A stretch of DNA of 33,621 nucleotides from assembly GCA_003142935.1 (NCBI GenBank), contig PLOG01000164.1:71805-105425 (forward strand). The letters run 5' to 3'. Below the pieces are notes generated by a model. That model did not search any database. It saw nothing but the letters and a program-made list of their open reading frames with translations, and was not told the origin of the DNA. The translations under genes were made by a program, and so were the position numbers. This document shows, piece after piece, positions 22,459-31,560 of the stretch (positions are counted from its first letter, which is position 1; the number at the start of each line of letters is the position of its first letter). This DNA is from Acidobacteriaceae bacterium. Its GTDB lineage: Bacteria > Acidobacteriota > Terriglobia > Terriglobales > Acidobacteriaceae.

Positions 22459-22660
22459 GAGCCCGCGTGACGGCGGATACGCACCCGGGGCGCGCTACTT
22501 TCGCGAAAACTCATGTACCGTGTCTCCCCTTCCGATAAGGAAACTAGAGAACCTGTGCGTCAGGTTGGATAGATGTCCTTTTGCTGACCGCAACCGCGAT
22601 CGTTTATCGTGAGCGGCCAATAAAGCGACCCTGAGCCGATTTGGACTCAAGGAGCCGGGG

Positions 22661-24067
22661 ATGCCGTGGAGTCCGGAGAAGATGCCATCAGCAGAGCTGC
22701 AAACCGGCAGTATCGATTGGCCGCAAGAGGACGCACGCTTGACCGCGCTTGCTGCTACGGAGATTCTCGATACTGAGCCGGAACCCAGCTTTGATGCGAT
22801 CACGCGGCTCAGCGCCGCGTATTTCCACGCCGACACGGTATTGCTGGGATTTGCCGACGCGAGCCGCATCTGGATCAAATCCTACTGGGGCGAGGCAGTA
22901 CGCGAACTGCCTCGAAGCCGGTCGATCTTCGAGATGGTGCTCGCCGAGGATGGGCCGGTGGTGGTCCCGGATATCTCGAAGCACCCGGATTTCGAAGGCG
23001 GCCGAATGACTCTTCGGCGCTTGGACGTTGCCTCCTTCGCGAGTGCGCCGGTGCGCTCGTCCTGCGGCAGGATTCTGGGAGCATTGACGATTTTCGGTTG
23101 TCAGCCGCGGCGCGCCATGGCGCTGGACGAACTGCGTATGCTCGAGAGCCTGGCCGATATGGCGGCCAGCCAGTTGGAACTGCGCCAACTGCGCAACAGC
23201 ATGGCCGCGCCAGGGGTTCGGCAGACCCGCATAGAAGGAGAAATCCCGGAAAAATGGCCGCGTGAAGCGGATCTTCGCCACGCGCTCGAGCAGCGCGAGT
23301 TCGTGCTCTACTATCAGCCGGAGGTCGATCTCGCTACGTTGAGAATTGTCGGCCTCGAGGCCCTGATTCGCTGGTCGCATCCCCAGCGCGGGCTGGTACA
23401 GCCCATGGACTTTATTCCTATCGCCGAGGAGTGCGGGCTGATTCTGCCGATCGGAGACTGGGGACTGTCTGAAGTATGCAAGCAGATTAAGAGGTGGTGC
23501 GTCGACAACCCCACCCTCCAGTCCCTGCGCGTCTGTGTCAATCTCTCAGCACGCCAGTTTGCGCGTGCGGGGCTGGCAGACCACGTCGAGGCATTGCTGC
23601 GCCAATCCGACGTTTCAGGCCGGCAACTCGGTTTGGAAATGACCGAATCCAGCTTGATTCCGAACATGGGCACCGCCCTTGAAGTGCTGGGCAGCTTGAG
23701 GCGGCTCGGGGTTTCGCTGCTGATGGACGACTTCGGCACCGGCTATAGTTCACTCAGCTATTTGCATTCCTTCCCCCTCGATGTACTCAAAATCGACCGT
23801 TCCTTTGTGGGGCGCATGACGGAAGGCGAACAGCCGCTACAGATTGTGCGCACCATTATTGAACTGGCCAGAGTGCTGGGAATGGATGTGGTAGCAGAAG
23901 GCATTGAAACCCGCGAGCAGTACCATTTGCTGCGTGATCTGGGTTGCCGTTTTGGCCAGGGATTTCTTTTCGCCCGGCCGTTGCCTGTTGAAACTGTCAA
24001 CGTGCTGCTACGCCTGCCGGGGTGCGTACTGCCCGATCCTGGCGCGGGCATGGCGCTCTCAGCGTGA
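22661..24067 (+). CDS. GAF-EAL cyclic-di-GMP phosphodiesterase
   Basis: This is a 468-residue signalling protein. A GAF sensor domain covers about 25-175 ([19 protein letters not shown] start, SFASAPVRS and [11 protein letters not shown] near its end). A full EAL domain follows at about 205-455. EAL catalytic signatures are intact: EALIRW (the ExLxR motif), [43 protein letters not shown] and [10 protein letters not shown]. There is no GGDEF domain, so it should hydrolyse c-di-GMP to pGpG rather than make it. No membrane segment or signal peptide is seen, so it acts in the cytoplasm. The ATG has AAGGAG 6 nt upstream. No c-di-GMP riboswitch was recognised in the 200-base leader. Confidence 0.92.
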   Translation: MPWSPEKMPSAELQTGSIDWPQEDARLTALAATEILDTEPEPSFDAITRLSAAYFHADTVLLGFADASRIWIKSYWGEAVRELPRSRSIFEMVLAEDGPVVVPDISKHPDFEGGRMTLRRLDVASFASAPVRSSCGRILGALTIFGCQPRRAMALDELRMLESLADMAASQLELRQLRNSMAAPGVRQTRIEGEIPEKWPREADLRHALEQREFVLYYQPEVDLATLRIVGLEALIRWSHPQRGLVQPMDFIPIAEECGLILPIGDWGLSEVCKQIKRWCVDNPTLQSLRVCVNLSARQFARAGLADHVEALLRQSDVSGRQLGLEMTESSLIPNMGTALEVLGSLRRLGVSLLMDDFGTGYSSLSYLHSFPLDVLKIDRSFVGRMTEGEQPLQIVRTIIELARVLGMDVVAEGIETREQYHLLRDLGCRFGQGFLFARPLPVETVNVLLRLPGCVLPDPGAGMALSA

Positions 24068-24199
24068 CTGCAAAACCGGTGTTGAGGTTTTTCTCATCGC
24101 TGGTTTCATTCAGGGAATGGCGATTCGTGTTTCCGCCTCTGGGATTTGCACATCGATCTGCATGGGAATTTCCTCAATGTCACTGTGCCTGGGCGCAGT

Positions 24200-24850
24200 A
24201 TGCTCCATTCCATGCAGCAGACAACCGAGAATACGCCCTCCTCCACACCTCCCAGTTTTGCTGGGCTGCTGGCCGCCCTTACTGCACCTACTCCGAGGAC
24301 CGCCTGGAATAACGACGATCTTGCCGAGGACGTGGCAACACTGAGCTATGAGCACGCACTGCGCTCCCATGCCCGCTACAATTCAGCCGATGCCGGTGAC
24401 TGGGCGTTTACGCAGGCAGCAGGTTCCGCAGCCGGCCAAACGAAGGATGCGCCTCAGGGCGATTCAGCTGCCTCAGCTCAAACGGCGGAACTGTGGGCCG
24501 CGCCGGGATGGAGCGAAGGGGCAGAAGCCAAGCCCGCCGATGTCTTCTCCACGGCGCTTGACCGGAACAAGAAATGCGCCAGCATCACCATCCGGCTTAG
24601 CAAAACGGAGTGCGACCAACTGCGGAAACGCGCGTCCCAGGCAGGGCTCACCATCTCAGCCTATCTGCGCTCCTGCACTTTTGAAGCTGAGACTCTGCGG
24701 GCCCAGGTAAAAGACGTTCTGGCAGAACTGCGGACGGCAACTGCTCCTAAAAAGCAGGGCGCTCCGGAAGCGGCTCGCCGTCCGTGGTTGGAGCGGTTCT
24801 TGCGTTTTATGCCACGCGGGCATTCCAGCCAACGCGTTGCGCGCGCCTGA
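24200..24850 (+). CDS. Ribbon-helix-helix (MobC-like) DNA-binding protein with disordered N-terminus
   Basis: This protein is about 216 residues long. The first 120 are low complexity, rich in Ala, Thr, Ser and Pro. The C-terminal part contains a ribbon-helix-helix-like unit, ASITIRLSKTECDQLRKRAS then AGLTISAYLRSC, followed by a helix (ETLRAQVKDVLAELR). This is the pattern of plasmid relaxosome MobC-like proteins, but no relaxase or origin of transfer is nearby, so the role here is unknown. Starts at 24200 and 24212 are both possible and neither has a clear ribosome site. Its stop abuts the stop of the convergent methyltransferase gene with no gap. Confidence 0.6.
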   Translation: MLHSMQQTTENTPSSTPPSFAGLLAALTAPTPRTAWNNDDLAEDVATLSYEHALRSHARYNSADAGDWAFTQAAGSAAGQTKDAPQGDSAASAQTAELWAAPGWSEGAEAKPADVFSTALDRNKKCASITIRLSKTECDQLRKRASQAGLTISAYLRSCTFEAETLRAQVKDVLAELRTATAPKKQGAPEAARRPWLERFLRFMPRGHSSQRVARA

Positions 24851-26236
24851 TTATTCCGCTTCCAGCACCAGGCATTTCAGATATTCGGTCTCCGGCAGAT
24901 TTAGCACTACCGGATGGTCGGGAGCAGCGCCGCGGCGTTCGAGCAGGCGCACGCGCCGGCCCGCATCGGCAGCGGCTGAAGCAACCGCGCCTTCCAATTC
25001 CGCCCAGCCCACATGGTGTGAGCAGGAGCAGGTGACAAGCAGCCCGCCGGGACGCAGCATTTTGAGCGCACGCAGGTTCAACTCCTTGTAACCGCGCAAG
25101 GCGCCTTCGACAGCCCGCTTTGTCTTTGCGAAAGCCGGCGGATCGAGAACGATAGAGTCGAATTGTTCGCCGGCGTCGGACCAGTCGCGCATAATCTGAA
25201 AAGCGTCGGCCTCCACCCAATCCACTTCGGCAGCAAGACCGGATCGATTCGCTACCAGGTTCCGCTCCGCCACCTCAAGCGAGGCGCGGGAGGCGTCGAC
25301 GCCCGTGACCTGGCCGCAGACCTGGGCCAGATGCAGCGCAAAGCCGCCCTGGTAGCAGCACACGTCGAGTGCTCGATCTGTGGCCCTCAGCTTCTGAGCC
25401 CATTCACGGGCCGAGGCGTAGTTGGTTCGCTGGTCGAGAAAGGCGCCCGTCTTTTGGCCCGCGTTGGCGTCGTAGTGGAAGACGAGGCCGTTGAGGTGAA
25501 ACTGCGTGGAAGCCGGTGCGGAAGCTTCTTTCACGTAAAGCGGCTCCGGGTTTGGAGCGGCCAGCCCCTCCAACTCGCGCATGCGTGGGTCGGGGCGCTC
25601 CAGGATGGCGGTTGGATGCAACTCGTCGTGCAGCACGCGGACACACGTCTCCTGCACAGCGGCCGAGTCGAGTCCTTTCGCCAGAAGTTGCAGAATGACC
25701 AGACCAGCATACTTGTCCACAACCACGCCGGGCAGTTCATCGGCCTCGCTGAAACAGAGCCGGCAGGCGTCGTTCTGCTCGTCCAGCAGCGGTTTGCGCC
25801 GGGCGATGGCTTTCCGCAGCCTCTCGGCCAGCAGGTGAAGCCATTCGGCCTCGCCTATGGCTTCGCGAGAGACCAGGCGCAGGGCGATCTGCGACGAAGG
25901 GCTGTAAAGCGCCGTGCCCAGCAGAAGGCCGCGATGGTCGGCCACGGGCAGCAGTGCCGGAGGGGCGCCCGCGGGAAATTCCGCCGATTCAATGTCTGAG
26001 GCGTAGACCCACAGATGGCCGCCCCGCAGCCGATCTGCTGCACGGCGGTTCACCTGGGCTCCTGGATACTTGACTCCTGGACCGCTGAGAGTTCCGAGAC
26101 TGCCCGGTGCTTTGGGAGCGGCTGCCACGATGCTCTCGGCTTCGTGGCGAGCATTCAGTCTCGCGGGCGCTGCAGGCCGGACCTCGCGGTCGGCCTTCCG
26201 ATTCGTATCTGGCCGTGGCTTTTGCGGCTTTGCCAT
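24851..26236 (-). CDS. Class I SAM-dependent rRNA cytosine methyltransferase, RlmI-like
   Basis: This 461-residue protein resembles RlmI/YccW, which makes 5-methylcytosine in 23S rRNA. After a basic, disordered extension of about 55 residues comes a PUA-type RNA-binding domain (AADRLRGGHLWVYASDIES). A linker domain (CRLCFSEADELPGVVVDKY) and a Rossmann methyltransferase domain follow. That domain has GAFLDQRTNY, the SAM site ALDVCCYQGGFALHLA, and the motif IVLDPPAFAKTK. A CSCSHHV stretch follows. The extension is longer than in E. coli RlmI and could be trimmed by a later start. The substrate base is inferred from family only. Confidence 0.85.
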   Translation of the reverse strand: MAKPQKPRPDTNRKADREVRPAAPARLNARHEAESIVAAAPKAPGSLGTLSGPGVKYPGAQVNRRAADRLRGGHLWVYASDIESAEFPAGAPPALLPVADHRGLLLGTALYSPSSQIALRLVSREAIGEAEWLHLLAERLRKAIARRKPLLDEQNDACRLCFSEADELPGVVVDKYAGLVILQLLAKGLDSAAVQETCVRVLHDELHPTAILERPDPRMRELEGLAAPNPEPLYVKEASAPASTQFHLNGLVFHYDANAGQKTGAFLDQRTNYASAREWAQKLRATDRALDVCCYQGGFALHLAQVCGQVTGVDASRASLEVAERNLVANRSGLAAEVDWVEADAFQIMRDWSDAGEQFDSIVLDPPAFAKTKRAVEGALRGYKELNLRALKMLRPGGLLVTCSCSHHVGWAELEGAVASAAADAGRRVRLLERRGAAPDHPVVLNLPETEYLKCLVLEAE

Positions 26237-26534
26237 AAGCTCCCTCTGGGCAATAAGCCCGCAAGCCGGGAGCGATTTGCGCCGCCGGCCCCTACTTGGC
26301 CTGAATCGTCTCGCGGCAGCGGCTCAAATTGCTGACTCTGAGTAGCCTATCCAGTGAGTTGGCTTGGTTCATCTTACCAAGAACCGGTCCCCGCACAGCA
26401 TTTCAGCAGTTCCGTTCGACGGAACCTTGACGCCGAGCTGAATGTAGTCGTCCGCCCGGAAGCAGGTCTTATGCAAGCGGTTGCTCTGCAGACCTGTCCG
26501 GCATCGCATTCGCGCGCGTGGAACGGAAGCGGCC

Positions 26535-26540
26535 TATAAT
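26535..26540 (+). promoter_or_regulatory. Perfect -10 box (TATAAT) directly upstream of the rel start codon
   Basis: TATAAT ends 5 bases before the ATG at 26546, so transcription from it would start at or just beyond the first codon and give a leaderless mRNA. No good -35 lies 17 bases upstream (GCGCGC there). No ribosome site precedes the ATG. The rest of the 309-base gap from 26237 shows no gene or RNA I recognise. Confidence 0.4.
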
Positions 26541-26545
26541 GAAGC

Positions 26546-28870
26546 ATGGCGACTGTCCGGCAAACCATACCGGAAGAAGTTCCCAGCGTGTCCTCCGCTC
26601 CCACGGATGATGCGTCGGGCTTTGTGCGCCCCCCACCCCCCAAAACGATCGGTCTCGAACCGATCGACAAGCGCTTTGAAGCGCTTCTTCGCCACGTCCA
26701 AGCCAATCGCCCCAGTGAAGATGTCAGCCTTATCCGCAAGGCATGGGATTTCTGCGTCAAGCATCATGAAGGCCAGATGCGTGCCTCAGGCGAGCCGTAC
26801 ATCATTCATCCTCTGGAGGTTGCCGAGGTGTTGGCGGAGATGAAGATGGACGCGACCTCCATCGCCGCGGGCCTGCTGCATGACTCCGTCGAGGACACAC
26901 CGGCTACCAACGAGGAGATCGGCGAGGAGTTTGGCGACCAGGTGGCCCACATCGTAGAGGGCGTCACCAAGATCGACAAGATCCAATTTGCCAATCGCGA
27001 AGACCGCCAGGCCGAGAATGTACGCAAGATGCTGCTGGCCATGGTGTCCGATGTGCGCGTAGTGCTCATCAAGCTGGCCGACCGGCTGCACAACATGCGC
27101 ACCCTGGAACACCTGAAGCCGGACCGGCAGGAAGCGATTGCGCGCGAGACGCAGGACATCTATGCGCCGCTCGCGCATCGGTTGGGCATGGGCAAGGTGC
27201 GCGGCGAACTCGAGGATCTTGCCTTCCGATACACCGACCCAGTGAGCTACGAGAAGGTGTCGGCCGCCGTCGAAGCGCGGCGCATCGAAGGCGAGCAGTT
27301 TCTGCGCGGCGTGGAAGAAACGCTGGTGGAGCAGCTCCGCGAGAACGGCATTGAAGCGCGCGTGGAGTGGCGCATCAAGCGGCTCTATTCCATCTTCCAA
27401 AAGATTGAACGCTCGAAGGTTTCATTCGACCAGGTCTACGATCTGCTGGCCGTGCGCGTGATTACCCAGGACGTGGCGGCGTGTTATGCGGTCTTCGGAC
27501 TCATTCATACTCTGTGGCACCCAGTACCGGGGCGGATCAAGGACTTCATCGCCATTCCGCGCGCCAATCGCTACCAGTCGTTGCACACCACGGTGATGGG
27601 TGAAGGTGGCCATCAATTCGAAGTGCAAATCCGGACCGAGGAGATGCACCGCATCGCCGAGGAAGGTATTGCAGCGCACTGGAAGTACAAGGCCGGCGAA
27701 GGCGTGGTGACGGCCCGCGATGAAGAGCGGCTGAACTGGATTCGCCAGCTTGTCGAATGGCAAAAGGAGATGACCGACCCCAACGAGTTCCTCTCCAGCC
27801 TGAAGATGGACCTGTATCCAGACGAGGTTTATACCTTCACGCCCAAGGGGAAGGTGGTTGTGGTTCCGGCCGACGCTACCCCGGTCGACTTTGCTTACAC
27901 GATTCACACTGAAGTAGGCCACACCTGCGTGGGCGCAAAGGTGAACAGCCGCATGGTTCCGCTGCGGACCAAGCTGCGCACGGGCGACATCGTCGAGATC
28001 GTCACGCAGAAGGATCACAAACCGAGCCGCGATTGGCTCACCTTTGTCAAGAGCCCACGCGCGCGCAACAAGATCAAGCATTGGCTTAATGAAGACCAGC
28101 GGCGCCGCGCCGTCGAGATCGGACGCAAGCTGCTGGAGCGCGAAGCGCGCAAGTTCAAAGTGCCGATGACCCAGATCGGCGACGTGGACCTGGGCCGCAT
28201 CGCCAACGAGTACGGCGTGGCCACGGCCGCTGACATGCTGGCTATGCTGGGTTCGGGCAAACACTCGGCGCATCAGATTCTGAACAAGCTTGCGCCGGGC
28301 TACGCGAACCTGGCCGAAGCGGAACCGAGCCCGGAAACCAAGCCCGGTACGGGTGGCGAAGCCGGCATGTCCGATGCGGTGCGCAAACTGCACCTCACCG
28401 GTTCCGACTCGCTTCAGGTGGAAGGCCAGAACGATCTGCTCGTCTATCGGGCGCGATGTTGCAACCCGATTCGCGGCGAGGAAATCGTCGGCTATGTGAC
28501 GCGCGGCAAGGGTGTGGCCGTTCATGCGCGCAGTTGTCCCAACGTGCAGAATCTTCTCTACGAGAGCGACCGCCGCATCAACGTCGAGTGGTCGCGCGTG
28601 GGAGATCAGTCGGCAGGCAAGCCGCAGCGCTACCCGGTCAAGATCACCGTCTTCTGCGACGACCGAACCGGCATGTTGAAGGAGCTCACCGCCGTCATCT
28701 CCGACGACAACACCAACATTCGCGGCGTGGAGATGCGCCACGACGAGGATGGCGAAGCTGTCATCGAGTTTGTCGTCGAAGCTGAAGATATGCGCCACCT
28801 GAACCGCATGGTTCTCGGCCTCCGCCGCGTGCCCGGTGTGCGGGCTGTGCAAAGAACCCAAAAGCTTTAG
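26546..28870 (+). CDS. rel: Bifunctional (p)ppGpp synthetase/hydrolase Rel (RelA/SpoT family)
   Basis: This 774-residue enzyme makes and degrades the stringent-response alarmone. The domain order is complete. The HD hydrolase domain is at about 60-210, with GEPYIIHPLEVAEVLAEM and the intact HDSVEDT motif, so hydrolysis is expected. The synthetase domain is at about 250-370, with RIKRLYSIFQKIER, YDLLAVRVIT and the GEGGHQFEVQIRT EEMH region. The TGS domain follows (EVYTFTPKGKVVVVPADATP). A zinc-finger/helical region has CCNPIRGEEIVGYVTRGKGV, and a C-terminal ACT domain ends it. A proline-rich N-terminus of about 40 residues precedes the HD domain. It appears to be a single-gene unit. The large antisense frame over it is a coding shadow. 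Confidence 0.95.
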   Translation: MATVRQTIPEEVPSVSSAPTDDASGFVRPPPPKTIGLEPIDKRFEALLRHVQANRPSEDVSLIRKAWDFCVKHHEGQMRASGEPYIIHPLEVAEVLAEMKMDATSIAAGLLHDSVEDTPATNEEIGEEFGDQVAHIVEGVTKIDKIQFANREDRQAENVRKMLLAMVSDVRVVLIKLADRLHNMRTLEHLKPDRQEAIARETQDIYAPLAHRLGMGKVRGELEDLAFRYTDPVSYEKVSAAVEARRIEGEQFLRGVEETLVEQLRENGIEARVEWRIKRLYSIFQKIERSKVSFDQVYDLLAVRVITQDVAACYAVFGLIHTLWHPVPGRIKDFIAIPRANRYQSLHTTVMGEGGHQFEVQIRTEEMHRIAEEGIAAHWKYKAGEGVVTARDEERLNWIRQLVEWQKEMTDPNEFLSSLKMDLYPDEVYTFTPKGKVVVVPADATPVDFAYTIHTEVGHTCVGAKVNSRMVPLRTKLRTGDIVEIVTQKDHKPSRDWLTFVKSPRARNKIKHWLNEDQRRRAVEIGRKLLEREARKFKVPMTQIGDVDLGRIANEYGVATAADMLAMLGSGKHSAHQILNKLAPGYANLAEAEPSPETKPGTGGEAGMSDAVRKLHLTGSDSLQVEGQNDLLVYRARCCNPIRGEEIVGYVTRGKGVAVHARSCPNVQNLLYESDRRINVEWSRVGDQSAGKPQRYPVKITVFCDDRTGMLKELTAVISDDNTNIRGVEMRHDEDGEAVIEFVVEAEDMRHLNRMVLGLRRVPGVRAVQRTQKL

Positions 28871-29136
28871 GAATCCAGCTCCACCTGCCGGCCGGAACGC
28901 CAGGCAGCCCTCCTTGCATCTCCCTCTTCCAGCCTTGTGTCCGTCCAAATGGCGACTCAAGTCAACAAAGGCCAGTGGTCTGAACTGCTCAGACTATCGC
29001 CTATATTGGTGCAACGCTGTCCTAGTGTGCGAGCTTGTGCGCTTAGGGGGAAGCGAAATCGCAGCCCATCTCAGCGGCGCGAAACGCGGATAAGGCACGT
29101 TGACAACCGGACCGCATGCAAAAGGAGGACGCTTCA

Positions 29137-29880
29137 ATGAATCGGGTAACCAGCAAGCATTTTGAGACTGCGACTTTTCTCGCTACCGCGGGACCTGGAA
29201 CCAGCATTCTCCGGCACACAGCCAAGCAGCCCATTTTTCATCAAGGGGGCTTGGCCGATGCCGTGTTTTATCTCCAGAACGGCCATGCAAAACTCACCGT
29301 TGTTTCTAAAAGAGGAAAGGAAGCAACGGTCACGCTGCTTACTGTAGGGGACTTTTTTGGCGAGGAGGCGATGGCGGGAGCGGGAACGATGCGAACGGCC
29401 ACTGCGTCGGCTGTCTCCGTCTGCATGGTGCTCAGGATCGAGAGGGACCGGATGCTCGAGATCCTGCATGAGGAACATTCGTTTTCCGACTTCTTCATGC
29501 ATTTCATCCTGTCCAGGGGCATTCGCACCCAGGCGGATCTCGTCGATCAACTCTTCAACTCCAGCGAAAGGCGCCTGGCGAGGATACTGCTCCTGATGGC
29601 CGAATTTGGGAAGGATGAGAAGCCGGAGCCGCTGATTCCCCACGTAACCCAGGAAACACTTGCGGAGATGATTGGGACAACCCGCTCGCGGGTGAGCTTC
29701 TTCATGAACCGCTTCAGAAAGCTCGGTTACATCGAATACAACGGCCGCATTCGGGTTCACACCTCGCTGCTCGACGTGGTTCTGCACGATTCGTTGCCCG
29801 AGGAGAACGCTGAAAGACCCAAACTGCTCGACCATATTCCCAGCAAGGCACGAAACGCCAAACGAGCCCAGTTGGTTTGA
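29137..29880 (+). CDS. Crp/Fnr-family transcriptional regulator (second copy in window)
   Basis: This 247-residue regulator has a cyclic-nucleotide-binding-like beta-roll at about 20-125 (PIFHQGGLADAVFYLQNGHAKL, GDFFGEEAMAG), a dimer helix, and a winged helix at about 170-215. The helix-turn-helix TQETLAEMIGTTRSRVSFFMNRF differs from the RETVxR type at 13411, so it should read another DNA sequence. It has no N-terminal Cys cluster. The ATG at 29137 is set by GGAGG 8 nt upstream; the in-frame ATG at 29116 overlaps that site and is unlikely. A small membrane-protein gene follows 70 bases later on the same strand. The effector is unknown. Confidence 0.88.
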   Translation: MNRVTSKHFETATFLATAGPGTSILRHTAKQPIFHQGGLADAVFYLQNGHAKLTVVSKRGKEATVTLLTVGDFFGEEAMAGAGTMRTATASAVSVCMVLRIERDRMLEILHEEHSFSDFFMHFILSRGIRTQADLVDQLFNSSERRLARILLLMAEFGKDEKPEPLIPHVTQETLAEMIGTTRSRVSFFMNRFRKLGYIEYNGRIRVHTSLLDVVLHDSLPEENAERPKLLDHIPSKARNAKRAQLV

Positions 29881-29950
29881 GTAGCAGGCTCCGTCATCTG
29901 CTCCCTGAGATCGGACGTGCAACTGCAAAATCGCTTTCCAAGGAGATCTC

Positions 29951-30124
29951 ATGTCATTTGGACTCTATTCTGCCGGGTTCGCAATCGTAATCATCGGACT
30001 GGCGTACGCCGCGCACCTGGTGCGGATGCCAATGCACTGGATTGTTGTGGGTGCGATTGTAATGATTGGCATTGGGATATTGTCAGGCGTAAAGGCCACG
30101 CGCCCGAGAGACTCCGCCAGGTAA
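29951..30124 (+). CDS. Small two-helix membrane protein (57 aa)
   Basis: A 57-residue frame starts with ATG at 29951, preceded by AAGGAG with 5 nt spacing, and ends with TAA at 30122-30124. Residues 3-20 (FGLYSAGFAIVIIGLAY) and 29-47 (HWIVVGAIVMIGIGILSG) are hydrophobic, with a short loop between and a charged tail (KATRPRDSAR). The strong ribosome site and clean two-helix pattern make it a convincing gene. It lies downstream of the Crp/Fnr regulator, possibly in the same transcript. I know no function for it. Confidence 0.75.
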   Translation: MSFGLYSAGFAIVIIGLAYAAHLVRMPMHWIVVGAIVMIGIGILSGVKATRPRDSAR

Positions 30125-30185
30125 TTGTATTGAACGCTCAGATTCGCGGCGTCGGCTGGGCACTTTTATCCTTGCTGCTCGAAGC

Positions 30186-31436
30186 CTACTTCGGCGCGTC
30201 GATCCTGACCAGCAGAATGTCGTGGCTGGCCAACTCGATCGGCTGGTTGTCGGTGAGCGTGACTTCCTGGCCGGTCCAGAGGTCCTTGCCCTTGTCGGGG
30301 CCCTTCAAGCCGAGCTTGGCGAGGCTCAGGTGGAAAGGATGGCTTGCGACGCGATCGGAACCAACATTGAGGACCGCAATCGCCGTCGCTCCGCCGGCGA
30401 GACGCCGGGTCCAGACCTCGACTTCCCCGTCGGCGTAAGCGCGAGTGCCTTCGCGGCCCAGCTTGTCCTGGTCGATGGCGATAACGGCTTTGTTGGTCAG
30501 GATGGCCTTGATCTCGGGCTTCATATTGGGCAGGTCGTTGCCGGCCAGCAGTGGCGCAGCCAGCATGGCCCACATGGAAAAGTGCGAGCGATTTTCCGCC
30601 AGCGTTAGCCTGCCGTTGCCCACTTCGAGCATGTCTGGATCGTTCCAGTGGCCGGGTCCGGCATATTTAGCTAGTCCGGCGTTCTGGTTGACGATGTCGT
30701 AAATGCTCATCCAGTTGGCCTTCACGTCGTCTGTCGTGCGCCACAGGTTGCCGCCAAGCGCGGGCGCCCACTCCCATGGGGCGTCCCAGCCGTACTGGCA
30801 GAGCGAATAGACGATCGGCCTGCCGCTTTCCTTGAGCGCGTTGCCCATCTTGTCGTATGCGGCGACCATCAGGCGCATCTGCTCGGCCTTGTCGTCGGGG
30901 GCCTTGGCTGCCATCACGTCCTTGCGAAAGCTGCACAGGTCGTACTTGAGATAATCGATGCCCCATGACGCATAGAGTTGTGCGTCCTGAACCTCGTGAT
31001 CGAGCGACGCAGCGAAACCGGCGCATGTCTTGGAACCCGGGCCGGAGTAGATGCCGAGCTTCAGGCCCTTCGAGTGGACGTAATCGGCCAGCGCCTTCAT
31101 GTCGGGAAACTTGTCGTTGGTGTGCAGCACGCCATCGGCATCGCGCTGGCCCTCCCACGTATCGTCGATGTTCACGTAGATATAGCCGGCGTCTTTCATG
31201 CCTGTAGCCACAATCTGGTCGGCAGCGGCACGAATGTCCTTGTCGGTCACTTTGCCGGCAAAGAAGTTCCAACTATTCCAGCCCATGGGAGGGGTAGGAG
31301 CGATGATCGGGGATGCGGTGGCGCGAGTCTTAACCGGGTGCGCGTTGGAAGCCGAGGGCTTGGGAGCGGTTTGTGCGGCAGCGGTGAAGGCAGTCAATGC
31401 AAGGACAGCAAAAGAAAGTGGAGCGTAAAGTCGCAT
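30186..31436 (-). CDS. Secreted GH27 alpha-galactosidase
   Basis: This 416-residue glycoside hydrolase removes terminal alpha-galactose from oligosaccharides such as raffinose-type sugars or galactomannan. A signal peptide (residues 1-21, SFAVLALTAFTAAAQ) exports it. The (beta/alpha)8 barrel starts with PPMGWNSWNFF and YVNIDDTWEG. The nucleophile is Asp166 in YLKYDLC and the acid/base is Asp237 in WRTTDDV; GHWNDPDMLEVG is the usual following signature. A small C-terminal beta domain ends at LLVRIDAPK. The ATG is preceded by AGGAG with 9 nt spacing. Family assignment is firm; substrate range is inferred. Confidence 0.93.
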   Translation of the reverse strand: MRLYAPLSFAVLALTAFTAAAQTAPKPSASNAHPVKTRATASPIIAPTPPMGWNSWNFFAGKVTDKDIRAAADQIVATGMKDAGYIYVNIDDTWEGQRDADGVLHTNDKFPDMKALADYVHSKGLKLGIYSGPGSKTCAGFAASLDHEVQDAQLYASWGIDYLKYDLCSFRKDVMAAKAPDDKAEQMRLMVAAYDKMGNALKESGRPIVYSLCQYGWDAPWEWAPALGGNLWRTTDDVKANWMSIYDIVNQNAGLAKYAGPGHWNDPDMLEVGNGRLTLAENRSHFSMWAMLAAPLLAGNDLPNMKPEIKAILTNKAVIAIDQDKLGREGTRAYADGEVEVWTRRLAGGATAIAVLNVGSDRVASHPFHLSLAKLGLKGPDKGKDLWTGQEVTLTDNQPIELASHDILLVRIDAPK

Positions 31437-31560
31437 CGCAAAAATCTCCTGAAAACATTTTCAGCCGAATTGTATGCCCACGCCCCAACATTGGGCAACG
31501 GCCAGGTGTATGCAACGGCGACCGGGTGCGCTAAGCTACCCCTACACACCGAGATACCTT

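Noticed and set aside
22459..22660. c-di-GMP riboswitch before the EAL gene
   Set aside because: I could not find the conserved core or paired helices of either known c-di-GMP riboswitch class.
27422..28960. 512-aa minus-strand frame opposite rel
   Set aside because: Despite its length the residues are His/Ala/Val-rich antisense of the TGS, ACT and synthetase domains of Rel, with no ribosome site.
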